Shown: positions 1 to 8,061 of the stretch, piece after piece
Numbering within the stretch: the first letter of the stretch is position 1
How the letters are laid out: every line of letters starts with the position of its first letter
Source of the DNA: Streptococcus anginosus
GTDB lineage: Bacteria; Bacillota; Bacilli; Lactobacillales; Streptococcaceae
Direction: 5' to 3'
Length of the DNA stretch: 64,000 nucleotides
NCBI RefSeq assembly: GCF_001697145.1
Contig: NZ_CP012719.1
Span: forward strand, 73,501-137,500
Position numbers and translations under genes: made by a program
The notes under the pieces: model-generated
Database searches by the model: none
Seen by the model: the letters and a program-made list of their open reading frames with translations, nothing else
What the model was told of the DNA's origin: nothing

Positions 1-239
1 GCTCACAAGATGCCATGAGTAAATATCCAGAGCGTTGTACAGCTGTAGGCTTACGTTTGTTGGATAATGGACGGCTGGAATTCTTTGCTCCCTATGGCTT
101 AGACGACATCCTCCATTTTCGTGTTCAGCCGACTCCGCATTTCTTAACAGATCCAGCGAGAAAAGCTCTTTATGAACAACGACTGAGCAAAAAGAATTGG
201 CAGAAGAAGTGGAACAATCTTCAAATTGAATTTCTTTAA
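1..239 (+). CDS. Nucleotidyltransferase family protein, C-terminal part (5' end outside window)
   Basis: The reading frame is open from the first bases of the window, so this is the 3' end of a longer gene. The visible residues contain ERCTAVGLRL and a FFAPYGLDDI stretch, which I recognise as the C-terminal end of the DUF925-type nucleotidyltransferase family found in streptococci and lactobacilli. The catalytic N-terminal part is not in the window, so activity cannot be judged. The methionine at position 15 is internal and is not proposed as a start. The gene is followed by the CiaR-type small RNA unit. Confidence 0.6.
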   Translation, partial: SQDAMSKYPERCTAVGLRLLDNGRLEFFAPYGLDDILHFRVQPTPHFLTDPARKALYEQRLSKKNWQKKWNNLQIEFL

Positions 240-262
240 AATTTCTCAAAAATAGTAAAATC

Positions 263-300
263 TTTAAGAAAAATTTAAGTCAGAATCGGTATACTATAAT
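263..300 (+). promoter_or_regulatory. CiaR-type direct repeat and promoter
   Basis: TTTAAG (263-268), five A residues, then TTTAAG (274-279) form the exact TTTAAG-N5-TTTAAG repeat bound by the CiaR response regulator in streptococci. Ten bases further on is a -10 element, TATACT (290-295), overlapping TATAAT (295-300). This spacing is the one described for CiaR-activated promoters, where the repeat replaces the -35 element. Confidence 0.85.
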
Positions 301-301
301 T

Positions 302-392
302 ACAAGTTGAGAAGAACTTAACTTGAACTCCTAAAAACTTTTCTTTTTCATAATAATCTCCCTGAACTCCACCGAAAAAGGTGGAGTTTTTT
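302..392 (+). ncRNA. CiaR-dependent small RNA (csRNA type)
   Basis: A non-coding unit of about 90 nt lies between the CiaR promoter and a rho-independent terminator. It starts with a hairpin (CAAGTT 303-308 with AACTTG 320-325). A single-stranded pyrimidine-rich part follows, containing ACTCCT (327-332) and TCTCCC (357-362), both complementary to Shine-Dalgarno sequences. It ends in the terminator hairpin. This is the architecture of pneumococcal csRNAs, which block translation initiation of target mRNAs. No ORF with a ribosome binding site is present. Which targets it has cannot be told from this window. Confidence 0.8.
365..392 (+). terminator. Rho-independent terminator of the csRNA
   Basis: AACTCCACC (365-373) pairs with GGTGGAGTT (380-388) around a GAAAAA loop and runs into a T tract. 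Confidence 0.85.
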
Positions 393-419
393 GTGCTTTT
401 TTAAAATTATATAAAAATT

Positions 420-1831
420 GGCTCTTTGTCAACTGTAGTGGGTTGATGTCAGCTAACATCACGAGAGGACGAGATTCGTTCTCTCTTTTTTGTGTTTAAG
501 GTGATGAGAATGCGTTTCTTGAAGTTATCAAAGTTCCTGAATCCAAAAGCGTTTCGCTTAATGACCTTGATGAGATTGTTAGTCGCTTCCAGCTTGGCGT
601 TGGAGTAGGGGAGTTCCAAGGCGTTGGTAATCTTGTCTCTGTCCTTCAGAAAAGTTCGAAAGACGGTTTGAAAAATCGGGTGAACAGCTGAAAGATTCTC
701 CTCCATCAGGTCAAAGAAATAGTCAGCTTGCTTTTCCTGAAAGTGAAAGAGCAGGAGCTGGTAAAGCTCATAGTGCTGTCGAAGTTGGTCCGAATAGCTG
801 AGCAGCTGATGGAGAATCTCTTGATTGGTTAAATGCGCCCGAAAAGCTGGTCTGTAAAAACGCTTATGGCTGAGCTTGCGGCTGTCCTGCTGGAGGAGTT
901 TCCAATAGCGTTTGAGGGTTCGGTATTCCTGAGATTTTCGGTCGAATTGGTTCATGATTTGGATGCGGACACGGTTCATAGCTCGGCTGAGGTGCTGTAT
1001 AATGTGGAAACGATCGAGAACAATTTGGGCATGCGGGAAAAGCTGCTTGGCCAGCTGATAGTAAGGACTGAACATGTCCATGGTCATCACTTTGACCCCC
1101 CTACGAAACTGTCTAGGATAGCGTAGAAAATGATTTCGAATGACCGCTTGGGTTCTGCCGTCCAGGATGGCTAGGACTCCATTGGTATTAAAATCCTGAG
1201 CGATAAAGCTCATCTTCCCTTTCTTGAAGCTATACTCATCCCAGCTCATGATTTCTGGCAGTTTCTGCCAGTTGGTTTCAAATTTGAATTCCTTGAGCTT
1301 GCGAATGACGGTTGAGGTTGAGATTGAGAGCCTGTGGGCAATATCAGTCATGGCTTGCTTCTCAACCAATAATTGAGCGATTTTTTGTTTGACTGCAGAG
1401 GCAATCTGGTGATTTTTCTGGACGAGGGAGGTTTCAGCGACGGCCATTTTCCTGCATCCTTTACAGCGAAAGCGCCGCTTTTTGAGTCGGATAAGAGTTT
1501 TGTATCCCGCTGTCTCCAGATAAGGGATTTTAGAAGGTTTCTGGAAGTCGTATTTGGCCATCTGTCCCTTGCAGGCAGGGCATGGAGGTGCATCATAGTC
1601 AAGGTGGGCCAGGATTTCTTTGTGAGTGCTGGCATCAAAAAGATTGTCTATTTTGATATTTTTGTCTTCAATTCCAAGAAGTTTTGTGATAAAATCGAAT
1701 TGTTCCATATGAGTCTTTCTAATGAGTAGTTTGGTCGCTTTTCATTATAGGTCATATGGGACTTTTTGTATACACAAAAATAGCTCCATAATCTCTGCGG
1801 TAGTTTTACCCACTACAGAAATTATAGAGCC
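420..1831 (-). mobile_element. ISL3-family insertion sequence, complete
   Basis: The element is bounded by imperfect inverted repeats of about 24 bp: GGCTCTTTGTCAACTGTAGT at the left (from 420), and at the right end (to 1831) the complement starting GGCTCTATAATTTCTGTAGT. It is flanked by an exact 8-bp duplication TAAAAATT at 412-419 and 1832-1839, the duplication length usual for ISL3. It contains one intact transposase gene on the minus strand, so it looks recent and potentially active. Confidence 0.93.
449..1708 (-). CDS. ISL3-family transposase
   Basis: This 419-residue protein fills the IS element and has the usual length for ISL3 transposases. The N-terminus has a zinc-binding region with CPAC and a later CKGC pair. 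A helix-turn-helix follows (SISTSTVIRKL), then a DDE-type catalytic core with SWDEYSF, TMDMFSPYY and LEATNNLIK, which carry candidate Asp, Asp and Glu residues. The frame is uninterrupted. Promoters inside or at the ends of the element could affect the neighbouring csRNA and pilus genes, but no outward promoter was obvious. Confidence 0.95.
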   Translation of the reverse strand: MEQFDFITKLLGIEDKNIKIDNLFDASTHKEILAHLDYDAPPCPACKGQMAKYDFQKPSKIPYLETAGYKTLIRLKKRRFRCKGCRKMAVAETSLVQKNHQIASAVKQKIAQLLVEKQAMTDIAHRLSISTSTVIRKLKEFKFETNWQKLPEIMSWDEYSFKKGKMSFIAQDFNTNGVLAILDGRTQAVIRNHFLRYPRQFRRGVKVMTMDMFSPYYQLAKQLFPHAQIVLDRFHIIQHLSRAMNRVRIQIMNQFDRKSQEYRTLKRYWKLLQQDSRKLSHKRFYRPAFRAHLTNQEILHQLLSYSDQLRQHYELYQLLLFHFQEKQADYFFDLMEENLSAVHPIFQTVFRTFLKDRDKITNALELPYSNAKLEATNNLIKVIKRNAFGFRNFDNFKKRILITLNTKKRERISSSRDVS

Positions 1832-1840
1832 TAAAAATTA

Positions 1841-2801
1841 ACCCGTGGTGCTAGTTAAGTTCAAAATAGCTCAAATGATAAGCCAATAGGATTTGTTCAA
1901 TCCTCAACTGTAGTCCAGCTACTCCTCTGGCGAAGGTGTGTTCCATATCAAAGAGAGCACATAACTCAGAAAAGCGCGTTTCAATGGTTCGCCTCATAGC
2001 CAGTAATCTCCCATTGTTATGCTGGCTCGCTCCTTCCATGTTCTGACGCAGTGGGGTCCATAAGTGATACCCTCTCTGTTTCAACCGATCTTTAAGAGCC
2101 TGGCTGAGATAACCTAAATCTGCTAAAATCACAGATTGTTGGCAGCCTTCCAATAAATCCTCCACCGCTTTGATATCATGAACAGCAGCTGAGGTGACAA
2201 TATAGTTCAGAATATAGCCAGATAAGGTAACGAGCATGTGAACTTTGAAACCATAGAACCATAAGTGTTTTGACGCATTGTAGCCAATGTCTGCCACTCC
2301 TTCGAAAATACTTGCCCTATGGTTACGAACAGACTGACAAAGTGGTAGGGGAGAACTGTCTACGATGGCAATCGTATCGGAGGAGATTTGGTCATTCATC
2401 GCTTGTCGAATGAGTTGTAGCAGCCAAATCAACTGTCTTGAGCGACGATTAAAGCGACTTCTTTCAAGCATTTGGCCACAAGGAAATAGTTGGCAGATTC
2501 GGTGAAAATGATGTTGGGATTTGATTCTTAGTTCAGCTTGCAAGAGCAGTAAGACTAATAGAGATTCATCCGAAACTTTTGACAAGCTGACATTACGGCG
2601 ATGCTTCAATGAATCAGGGTAATAATCCCGATAAAGCTGATGACAAATTTTGGATAATTGCTTCATATTCCATTGTAAATGATGGGATTTAGCGGTATAC
2701 TGTAAATGTCTCATTTGGACAACCTCCTGTTTGTTTCGTCACTTACAGTATAGTCCAAATGGGCTTTTTATGGTGTTTTGAGGTTAACTAGCACCACGAG
2801 T
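1841..2801 (-). mobile_element. IS982-family insertion sequence, complete
   Basis: The ends are inverted repeats: ACCCGTGGTGCTAGTTAA at the left, and the complement ACTCGTGGTGCTAGTTAA at the right, with one mismatch. The element is flanked by an 8-bp duplication AAAAATTA at 1833-1840 and 2802-2809; 9 bp is possible if the last T is counted as target. The left duplication overlaps the right duplication of the ISL3 element, so one element inserted into the target duplication of the other. Confidence 0.9.
1851..2714 (-). CDS. IS982-family transposase
   Basis: This 287-residue intact transposase spans nearly the whole IS element. The catalytic triad can be placed at IAIVDSSPLP (Asp), VILADLGYLS (Asp) and RRTIETRFSEL (Glu), in the order expected for IS982. 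The YGFKVH stretch after the first Asp is also typical. The gene is on the minus strand, opposite to the pilus genes that begin 178 bp beyond the IS end. Confidence 0.94.
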   Translation of the reverse strand: MRHLQYTAKSHHLQWNMKQLSKICHQLYRDYYPDSLKHRRNVSLSKVSDESLLVLLLLQAELRIKSQHHFHRICQLFPCGQMLERSRFNRRSRQLIWLLQLIRQAMNDQISSDTIAIVDSSPLPLCQSVRNHRASIFEGVADIGYNASKHLWFYGFKVHMLVTLSGYILNYIVTSAAVHDIKAVEDLLEGCQQSVILADLGYLSQALKDRLKQRGYHLWTPLRQNMEGASQHNNGRLLAMRRTIETRFSELCALFDMEHTFARGVAGLQLRIEQILLAYHLSYFELN

Positions 2802-2826
2802 AAAAATTAGAAAAAAGACATAAGAA

Positions 2827-2889
2827 GTTTACAAAATGTAAACATTCTAAGATATAACTATTGACTGATGAAGGTTATTGCAGTATAAT
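2827..2889 (+). promoter_or_regulatory. Pilus-operon promoter with upstream 17-bp palindrome
   Basis: A strong promoter is present: TTGACT (2861-2866), a 17-bp spacer, and TATAAT (2884-2889). Just upstream is the palindrome GTTTACAAAATGTAAAC (2827-2843), centred near -61 from the likely start of transcription. That is a usual position for an activator, though a repressor cannot be excluded. The same half-sites with the same spacing recur at 42838-42854 near a TetR gene and the giant adhesin. Confidence 0.75.
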
Positions 2890-2919
2890 AATATAGATAT
2901 TTAATTATCCGCAATAGTG

Positions 2920-2962
2920 AGAGACACAGTTAAAGAATAAAAGAGACACAGTTAAAGAATAA
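2920..2962 (+). repeat. Tandem 21-bp duplication (period 22) in the pilus leader
   Basis: A 21-base segment containing GAGACACAGTTAAAG occurs twice, exactly, at 2920-2940 and 2942-2962. It lies in the transcribed leader, just before the AGGAGA ribosome binding site of the ancillary pilin gene. It looks like a recent slippage duplication. Confidence 0.85.
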
Positions 2963-2978
2963 ATAGGAGACAAAGTTC

Positions 2979-5426
2979 ATGTTCAAGTCAATAGGAAAAA
3001 GAATTGCTATGACAGCCATAGCGGTTTTCAGTTTTCTTTTGTTGGTTTTTTCTGCGAAGAATACTATGGCAATTTCGCGGATTAAAGACGACACAGATTT
3101 ATCTAAGATAAACTTGTACCAATTTACTTTGAGACAGGATAATATGGAAGTCCTTAACCAGAATGCAGCTGTAGTTAAGGATGTTGTTCCTGCTAATGGC
3201 TCTTGGAAAGAAAGCACAGTTTTTTCTTTGAAGGTAGATAAGAATCAAAATAGCCAGTCTTTTCCAAATACGATAACACTACGATTTAAAAATGCTGGTA
3301 TTGTTTATGGTAAAGTGGTTGATGTCTACGTTAAGGTTAATAATGTTACAGCTAATCTAGCTGAAAAGAATGCTGACTATAATAACTCATCAAAAACAGT
3401 AGTTCCTTTCTTAACGGTAGATGAAAATTGGGGCACAAAATCCATTCAAATTATGGATTATATTTATCCAAATCATCCAACGGTGACACATGATATCTAT
3501 CAATCTTACTGGATCAACGCTAATGTTACTGCTGAGTTGCGATATCAAGATGGAACCCCCTGTGATTTAAAATTAGTTATGACACCATCTGATATTGATG
3601 TCATCAGTAATATCCATGGACAAACCCTTAAAGAATCTTTTACATTGGAAAATGCTACTAGTACTATTGCAAAGATAGTAACCAATAATGCCAACAACTT
3701 GGCAGAAGTAGCGTCTGGAGGTAATATTACTTGGACCCCTACTGATCCTAATGGAACAAGCGGTGACTGGTACGAACATAATAAAACAGGTCTTGCAGTA
3801 CGGTCAGTTAACAATACAGTGACATTTTCCTATGGAACAACTGCAAGTTGCGGAGGTCTCTTTGGGATTTATACTGAAGTACCCGCGGCTCCACCTGTTA
3901 AAACAGTCAGTACTGAAAAAGTGACTGCTAAGTCTGGGCAAGAGATTAATTATACAGTAAATTATACTGCTCCAGTTCCAGGGGTTGACTTGATTGGGAA
4001 TCTGGATAGTATGAAGATGGCAGACACCTTTGATGAACGGCTCGATTTTAAAAGTTTAAGTGTTGTTTTAGATGGTAAGACATTAATAGAAGGAGAGGAT
4101 TATACTGTAGATGTTTCTGGACAAACTGTCACGGTGACTCCAGCAGCTAAGTATCTAGCTAAAGGGAACGGTGGTAAAAATTATGTTATCACTTATAAGA
4201 CGGTAACTAATAGTAAAATTGAGCAAAATGGTTCAGATATTGAAAATCGAGCTGAACAAATTCTAGATAATGTTCCGTCCCACTCTAATACGGTTAAAAC
4301 ACAGGTACTTTTTAAGAAAACACACGAATATCGAAGCGGAACACTAGGTAAAGAACTACCGCAATCTGTTTTGGATTTACTTCCACCGGCTCAATTAGAT
4401 ATTCCAAATGGAACAACGGTTACACCTGACCCACCAAAGAATAATATCCAAAAAGTCAGTGTACCAGAAGGAAATTGGGTCTTTAAAGGCTACGACAAAG
4501 AATCAGAAGTCATTAACAACAAGGATGCTCATTTTATCGGAATTTGGGTGATTGAAGAGTATGCTAAACCAGTAAAGGATGTTACCGATACAGCCGGGAC
4601 TAGTATTAATGGTCAAAGCGTTAAGCCTGGCGATGTTTTAACTTATACAATTAGTTATACAAATACGACGGATAGCGATCGTGAAGTAACTATTACAGAT
4701 ACAATTCCAAAATCAACAACTTATGTTAATGGCTCCGCAGATAATGATGGTGTCTATGCAGACGGGAAATTGACATGGAAAAAAACGGTTGCTAAAGACA
4801 CTACTTTAAAAGTGACTTTCCAAGTAAAAGTTAATGATGATGTAAATGGTAAAGCTATAGAAAATACAGGACATGTGGATGATGGTCTACAAAAAATTGA
4901 TACAAATCCAACCCATAATCCAACTCCTAAAAAACCAGTCAAAGATGTCTTGGATACTAAGGGCACTAGCATTGATGGTCAAGAAGTAAAACGTGGACAG
5001 GAATTGACATATACTGTAACTTATCAAAATACAACAGGACAAGCTCAGGATGTCACTATTACGGATGCAATCCCTGAACACACAACCTATGTTGAAAATT
5101 CGGCAGATAATGCTGGAACTTATGCGGACGGTAAAGTTACTTGGACTAAGAATGTAGCTGCAAATGAAACCTGGACAGTGAAATTCAAGGTTAAAGTTGA
5201 TGACAAAGTTGATCAAGATAAAATTGAAAACACTGCTCAAGTCATTACTGGAAATAACACTGTAAAAACGAATACAACTAAAAATCCAACTCCTAAGCAA
5301 TATAGTTTGCCAAGAACTGGAGGAACAGGCATTGGGATCTATCTAATGCTAGGTTCAGCTTTGGTAGTAGGTGCAGTTGCTGTGTTGACTTACCGTTTCT
5401 ATCATAAACGAAAAGTTAACGGATAG
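2979..5426 (+). CDS. LPXTG-anchored ancillary (tip) pilin / adhesin with SHIRT and DUF11-type domains
   Basis: This 815-residue surface protein has a hydrophobic signal segment (about residues 8-30) and an N-terminal adhesin-like region (about 31-300). A pilin D2-like isopeptide-forming domain follows (about 305-440). Next is a SHIRT-type domain (about 444-527, with SGTLGKELPQSVLDLLP and GTTVTP). Two DUF11-type repeats each begin PVKDV (about 530-645 and 652-768). The C-terminus has LPRTG (777-781), a membrane segment and a charged tail, so it is a sortase substrate. It is first in a three-gene locus with a backbone pilin and a class C sortase, which makes it the likely ancillary or tip subunit. 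SHIRT domains are rigid spacer modules in streptococcal adhesins. The ligand cannot be inferred. Confidence 0.88.
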   Translation: MFKSIGKRIAMTAIAVFSFLLLVFSAKNTMAISRIKDDTDLSKINLYQFTLRQDNMEVLNQNAAVVKDVVPANGSWKESTVFSLKVDKNQNSQSFPNTITLRFKNAGIVYGKVVDVYVKVNNVTANLAEKNADYNNSSKTVVPFLTVDENWGTKSIQIMDYIYPNHPTVTHDIYQSYWINANVTAELRYQDGTPCDLKLVMTPSDIDVISNIHGQTLKESFTLENATSTIAKIVTNNANNLAEVASGGNITWTPTDPNGTSGDWYEHNKTGLAVRSVNNTVTFSYGTTASCGGLFGIYTEVPAAPPVKTVSTEKVTAKSGQEINYTVNYTAPVPGVDLIGNLDSMKMADTFDERLDFKSLSVVLDGKTLIEGEDYTVDVSGQTVTVTPAAKYLAKGNGGKNYVITYKTVTNSKIEQNGSDIENRAEQILDNVPSHSNTVKTQVLFKKTHEYRSGTLGKELPQSVLDLLPPAQLDIPNGTTVTPDPPKNNIQKVSVPEGNWVFKGYDKESEVINNKDAHFIGIWVIEEYAKPVKDVTDTAGTSINGQSVKPGDVLTYTISYTNTTDSDREVTITDTIPKSTTYVNGSADNDGVYADGKLTWKKTVAKDTTLKVTFQVKVNDDVNGKAIENTGHVDDGLQKIDTNPTHNPTPKKPVKDVLDTKGTSIDGQEVKRGQELTYTVTYQNTTGQAQDVTITDAIPEHTTYVENSADNAGTYADGKVTWTKNVAANETWTVKFKVKVDDKVDQDKIENTAQVITGNNTVKTNTTKNPTPKQYSLPRTGGTGIGIYLMLGSALVVGAVAVLTYRFYHKRKVNG

Positions 5427-5479
5427 ACACATAGTAAATCATTAAAGTTGCTATTGTAAGGTTAATAAAAGGAGAAAAA

Positions 5480-6943
5480 ATGAAACACATAAAATATATT
5501 TTAGCGGCCCTAGCTGCTGTACTAGCCGTCTTCACTGGTGGTAAAGTTTTAGCGGATAGCTATACAGTCACTTTAAATGGAACAACTACTGGACATACTT
5601 ATGAAGCCTACCAAATTTTTGCTGGTGATTTGTCTGGAAGCACTCTTTCTAACATTAAATGGGGATCAGGAGTTAGTGCTGCCGGGCAAACTGCTCTTGG
5701 CGATGCGAGTGTCAAGGCAGAGAGCTTAGATGGAAAAGCAAAAGATGCTGCAGAAGCTCAAAAATTTGCTCAAGATGTTGCTCCATATTTACAAAATCCT
5801 GCTGCTACAGTAACGAGTACAGCTGGAACAACTACTTTTTCAGGCTTGGCTGCTGGTTACTACTTGATTAAAGACAAAAGTGGTTCTCAAGATGGAAAAG
5901 CTAGCTCATACACACGCTTCATTTTAGAAGTTGTGAAAGATACACAAGCAAATCTAAAGGCTGATGTTCCAACTATCGAGAAAAAAGTGCAAGATACAAA
6001 TGGCTACCATGATGCAGTTGATTATGCTATTGGAGCTTCTGTTCCATTCCAATTAACTGCAACGCTGCCAAGTAACTACGACTCTTATAAAGAATATCAT
6101 CTTTCATTTAATGATACTTTATCGGCAGGTTTGACTTATAATAAAGATGCGAAAGTTTATGTTATCAATAGTAATAATGAACAAGAAGTTACAAGTCAGT
6201 TTACTATTGATTCAAATGGTGCAAGTTATACAATCAACGATTTGAAGACTGTTACGACAGATGACAAAGGGCAAGCTGTTACCATTACAAAAGATTCTAA
6301 AATCGTCGTTCGTTATACTGCAAAATTAAACGACCAAGCTGTGATTGGTTCAACTGGAAATTCAAATACAGCTAGTTTGATTTATTCAAATGACCCAAAT
6401 AGTACAGGTGGTGGTAGCAAAGGTGAAACGCCAAAAGATAAAGTTGTTGTCTTTACTTATCAAGTAGTTATCAATAAAGTTGACCAAGATAAACAAACTC
6501 CTTTGAAAGGTGCAGGTTTCACACTTTATAAGAAAGATGCTACTGGAAAGTATACGAAAGTAACAGAAATTGCCGCTGGAGAAACAACGACCTTTACTTT
6601 TAAAGGACTCAGCGCAGGTGATTATAAACTTTCTGAAACCCAAACTCCTGCTGGATATAATACGATTGCAGACGTAGAATTTAAAATTTCTGCTGAAATG
6701 GATCGCACATCTGATAATCCAACCTTGAAATCTTTAACGGCTACAGCAACTTCTACGAATAAGCTAACATTTACTAGCAATATCACTGATGGCTCATTGA
6801 CCGCAAATGTTGTCAATAAAAAAGGTTCAATCCTCCCGTCAACAGGTAGCATTGGGACAACAATTCTTTATGCTGTTGGAACAATCTTAGTTCTTGGTTC
6901 AGGTGCTTTGCTTATCGTAAGAAAGCGTATGAATACAAAATGA
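5480..6943 (+). CDS. Backbone pilin, SpaA/FctA-like, LPSTG-anchored
   Basis: The 487-residue protein has a signal peptide ending near VLADS. An N-terminal pilin domain is followed by a pilin-motif-like segment VPTIEKKV (lysines at 168-169) that could supply the sortase acceptor lysine. A central isopeptide domain and a Cna-B-like domain (about 330-450) follow, with the E-box LSETQTPAGY near residue 384. The C-terminus has LPSTG (452-456), a membrane helix and a basic tail. These are the hallmarks of a sortase-polymerised major pilin. It lies 53 bp after the ancillary pilin with its own AAAAGGAG ribosome binding site and is followed by a weak hairpin before the sortase gene. Confidence 0.92.
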   Translation: MKHIKYILAALAAVLAVFTGGKVLADSYTVTLNGTTTGHTYEAYQIFAGDLSGSTLSNIKWGSGVSAAGQTALGDASVKAESLDGKAKDAAEAQKFAQDVAPYLQNPAATVTSTAGTTTFSGLAAGYYLIKDKSGSQDGKASSYTRFILEVVKDTQANLKADVPTIEKKVQDTNGYHDAVDYAIGASVPFQLTATLPSNYDSYKEYHLSFNDTLSAGLTYNKDAKVYVINSNNEQEVTSQFTIDSNGASYTINDLKTVTTDDKGQAVTITKDSKIVVRYTAKLNDQAVIGSTGNSNTASLIYSNDPNSTGGGSKGETPKDKVVVFTYQVVINKVDQDKQTPLKGAGFTLYKKDATGKYTKVTEIAAGETTTFTFKGLSAGDYKLSETQTPAGYNTIADVEFKISAEMDRTSDNPTLKSLTATATSTNKLTFTSNITDGSLTANVVNKKGSILPSTGSIGTTILYAVGTILVLGSGALLIVRKRMNTK

Positions 6944-6968
6944 TTTAGAGTTTGAGACAGACTCAAGC

Positions 6969-7001
6969 AAAAGAGATGGACAAATTGCTTCTATCTCTTT
7001 T
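6969..7001 (+). terminator. Possible intra-operon attenuator between backbone pilin and sortase
   Basis: AAAGAGATGG and CTATCTCTTT form an imperfect stem followed by a short T-rich stretch. It lies 26 bp after the pilin stop and before the sortase start. A partial terminator here would give more pilin than sortase message. Stability is modest. Confidence 0.5.
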
Positions 7002-7030
7002 ATTTGCTATACAAGGGGAACTCATTTAAC

Positions 7031-7876
7031 ATGATTACTTTTATTAAAAAACACTTTATTACTTTTATATTAGTTATCATCTTGTTAAGTGGGTTATCAT
7101 TACTCCTATATCCTACACTTAGCAATATCTGGAATTCTTATCATCAGTCGGAAGCAATCGCATCTTATAAGCATCATGTAGCAGATATGAAGCAGAGTAA
7201 AGAAGAGGAAATGCTATCTGCTGCTCATGCTTATAATAAAACTTTAGCGACAGGAGTAACCCCCCTTTTAAATCTGACAAAGTCCGAAATAGAAACGTAT
7301 AATCATATCTTGGATGTCACAGGTACGGGCATTATGGCTTATGTTGAGATTCCTAAGCTAAAGACGACTATGCCTATCTATCATGGGACTGATGAAGCTA
7401 TTTTAGAAATAGCAATTGGGCATATCCCTGGGACTTCATTTCCAGTAGGTGGGAAAGGGACGCACTCTGTTATTTCTGGACATCGTGGTTTGCCCTCTGC
7501 TAATCTATTTACTAATCTTAACCATTTGAAAAATGGCGATAGGTTTATGATTCATGTATTAGGTAAAACTTTAACTTATAAAGTGGATCAAATTTTGACA
7601 GTTAAACCAGAAGAGATTTCAGCCTTGAAGATTGATCCAAATCAGGATTACTGTACCCTTGTTACCTGTACGCCTTATGGTGTGAATACTCATCGATTGT
7701 TGGTAAGAGGTCATCGAGTAGTTACTCCAAAAACAATAAAAAATCATAAAACAGAATCAAGTAACGATTTTTGGCAAATCATGGGGAGTAGTGTTGTGTT
7801 GCTTTTAGTGGTGGTTGGCTGGGGATTTCATTCTCGAAAAGTGAGAAAAGGCAGGCGCAGCAGACGGTCAACTTAG
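7031..7876 (+). CDS. srtC: Class C sortase (pilus polymerase)
   Basis: The ATG at 7031 is chosen over an upstream TTG because AAGGGGAA (7013-7020) lies 10 bp before it, giving 281 residues. There is an N-terminal membrane helix and a C-terminal one (near VVLLLVVVGW), typical of class C. Catalytic residues are His151 (SGHRG), Cys213 (TLVTC) and Arg222 (HRLLVRG). The usual lid motif Asp-Pro-aromatic is not seen in the first 100 residues, as in some PI-2-type pilus sortases. It is expected to link pilin subunits at their LPXTG motifs and pilin lysines. It is the only sortase in the locus, and no signal peptidase-like gene is present. Confidence 0.95.
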   Translation: MITFIKKHFITFILVIILLSGLSLLLYPTLSNIWNSYHQSEAIASYKHHVADMKQSKEEEMLSAAHAYNKTLATGVTPLLNLTKSEIETYNHILDVTGTGIMAYVEIPKLKTTMPIYHGTDEAILEIAIGHIPGTSFPVGGKGTHSVISGHRGLPSANLFTNLNHLKNGDRFMIHVLGKTLTYKVDQILTVKPEEISALKIDPNQDYCTLVTCTPYGVNTHRLLVRGHRVVTPKTIKNHKTESSNDFWQIMGSSVVLLLVVVGWGFHSRKVRKGRRSRRST

Positions 7877-7914
7877 AGTGTCGTTGATTCACTAATAATT
7901 ATATGCGCAATTTG

Positions 7915-7946
7915 AGATTGAGGACAATTCGTTCTCAATCTTTTTA
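7915..7946 (+). terminator. Terminator after the pilus operon
   Basis: AGATTGAG (7915-7922) pairs with CTCAATCT (7934-7941), followed by a run of T. It separates the pilus locus from the phosphatase operon. Confidence 0.85.
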
Positions 7947-8061
7947 TTTGTATACGAAGATAACAGTTTCTAAATTGAAAAATGAAGTTTTTCAAAAAAA
8001 TCTCAAGGGTTTAAATTCCTATTTTTTTAGATTTTGTTATAATAGTAAAGAGGTCTATGCT

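Noticed and set aside
833..1729. Plus-strand ORFs opposite the ISL3 transposase
   Set aside because: They are antisense to the transposase and lack start signals.
7903..8061. N-terminal extension of the tyrosine phosphatase to 195 residues
   Set aside because: It would run through a terminator and promoter; the family starts at the KKIVFVCLGN segment encoded from 8062.
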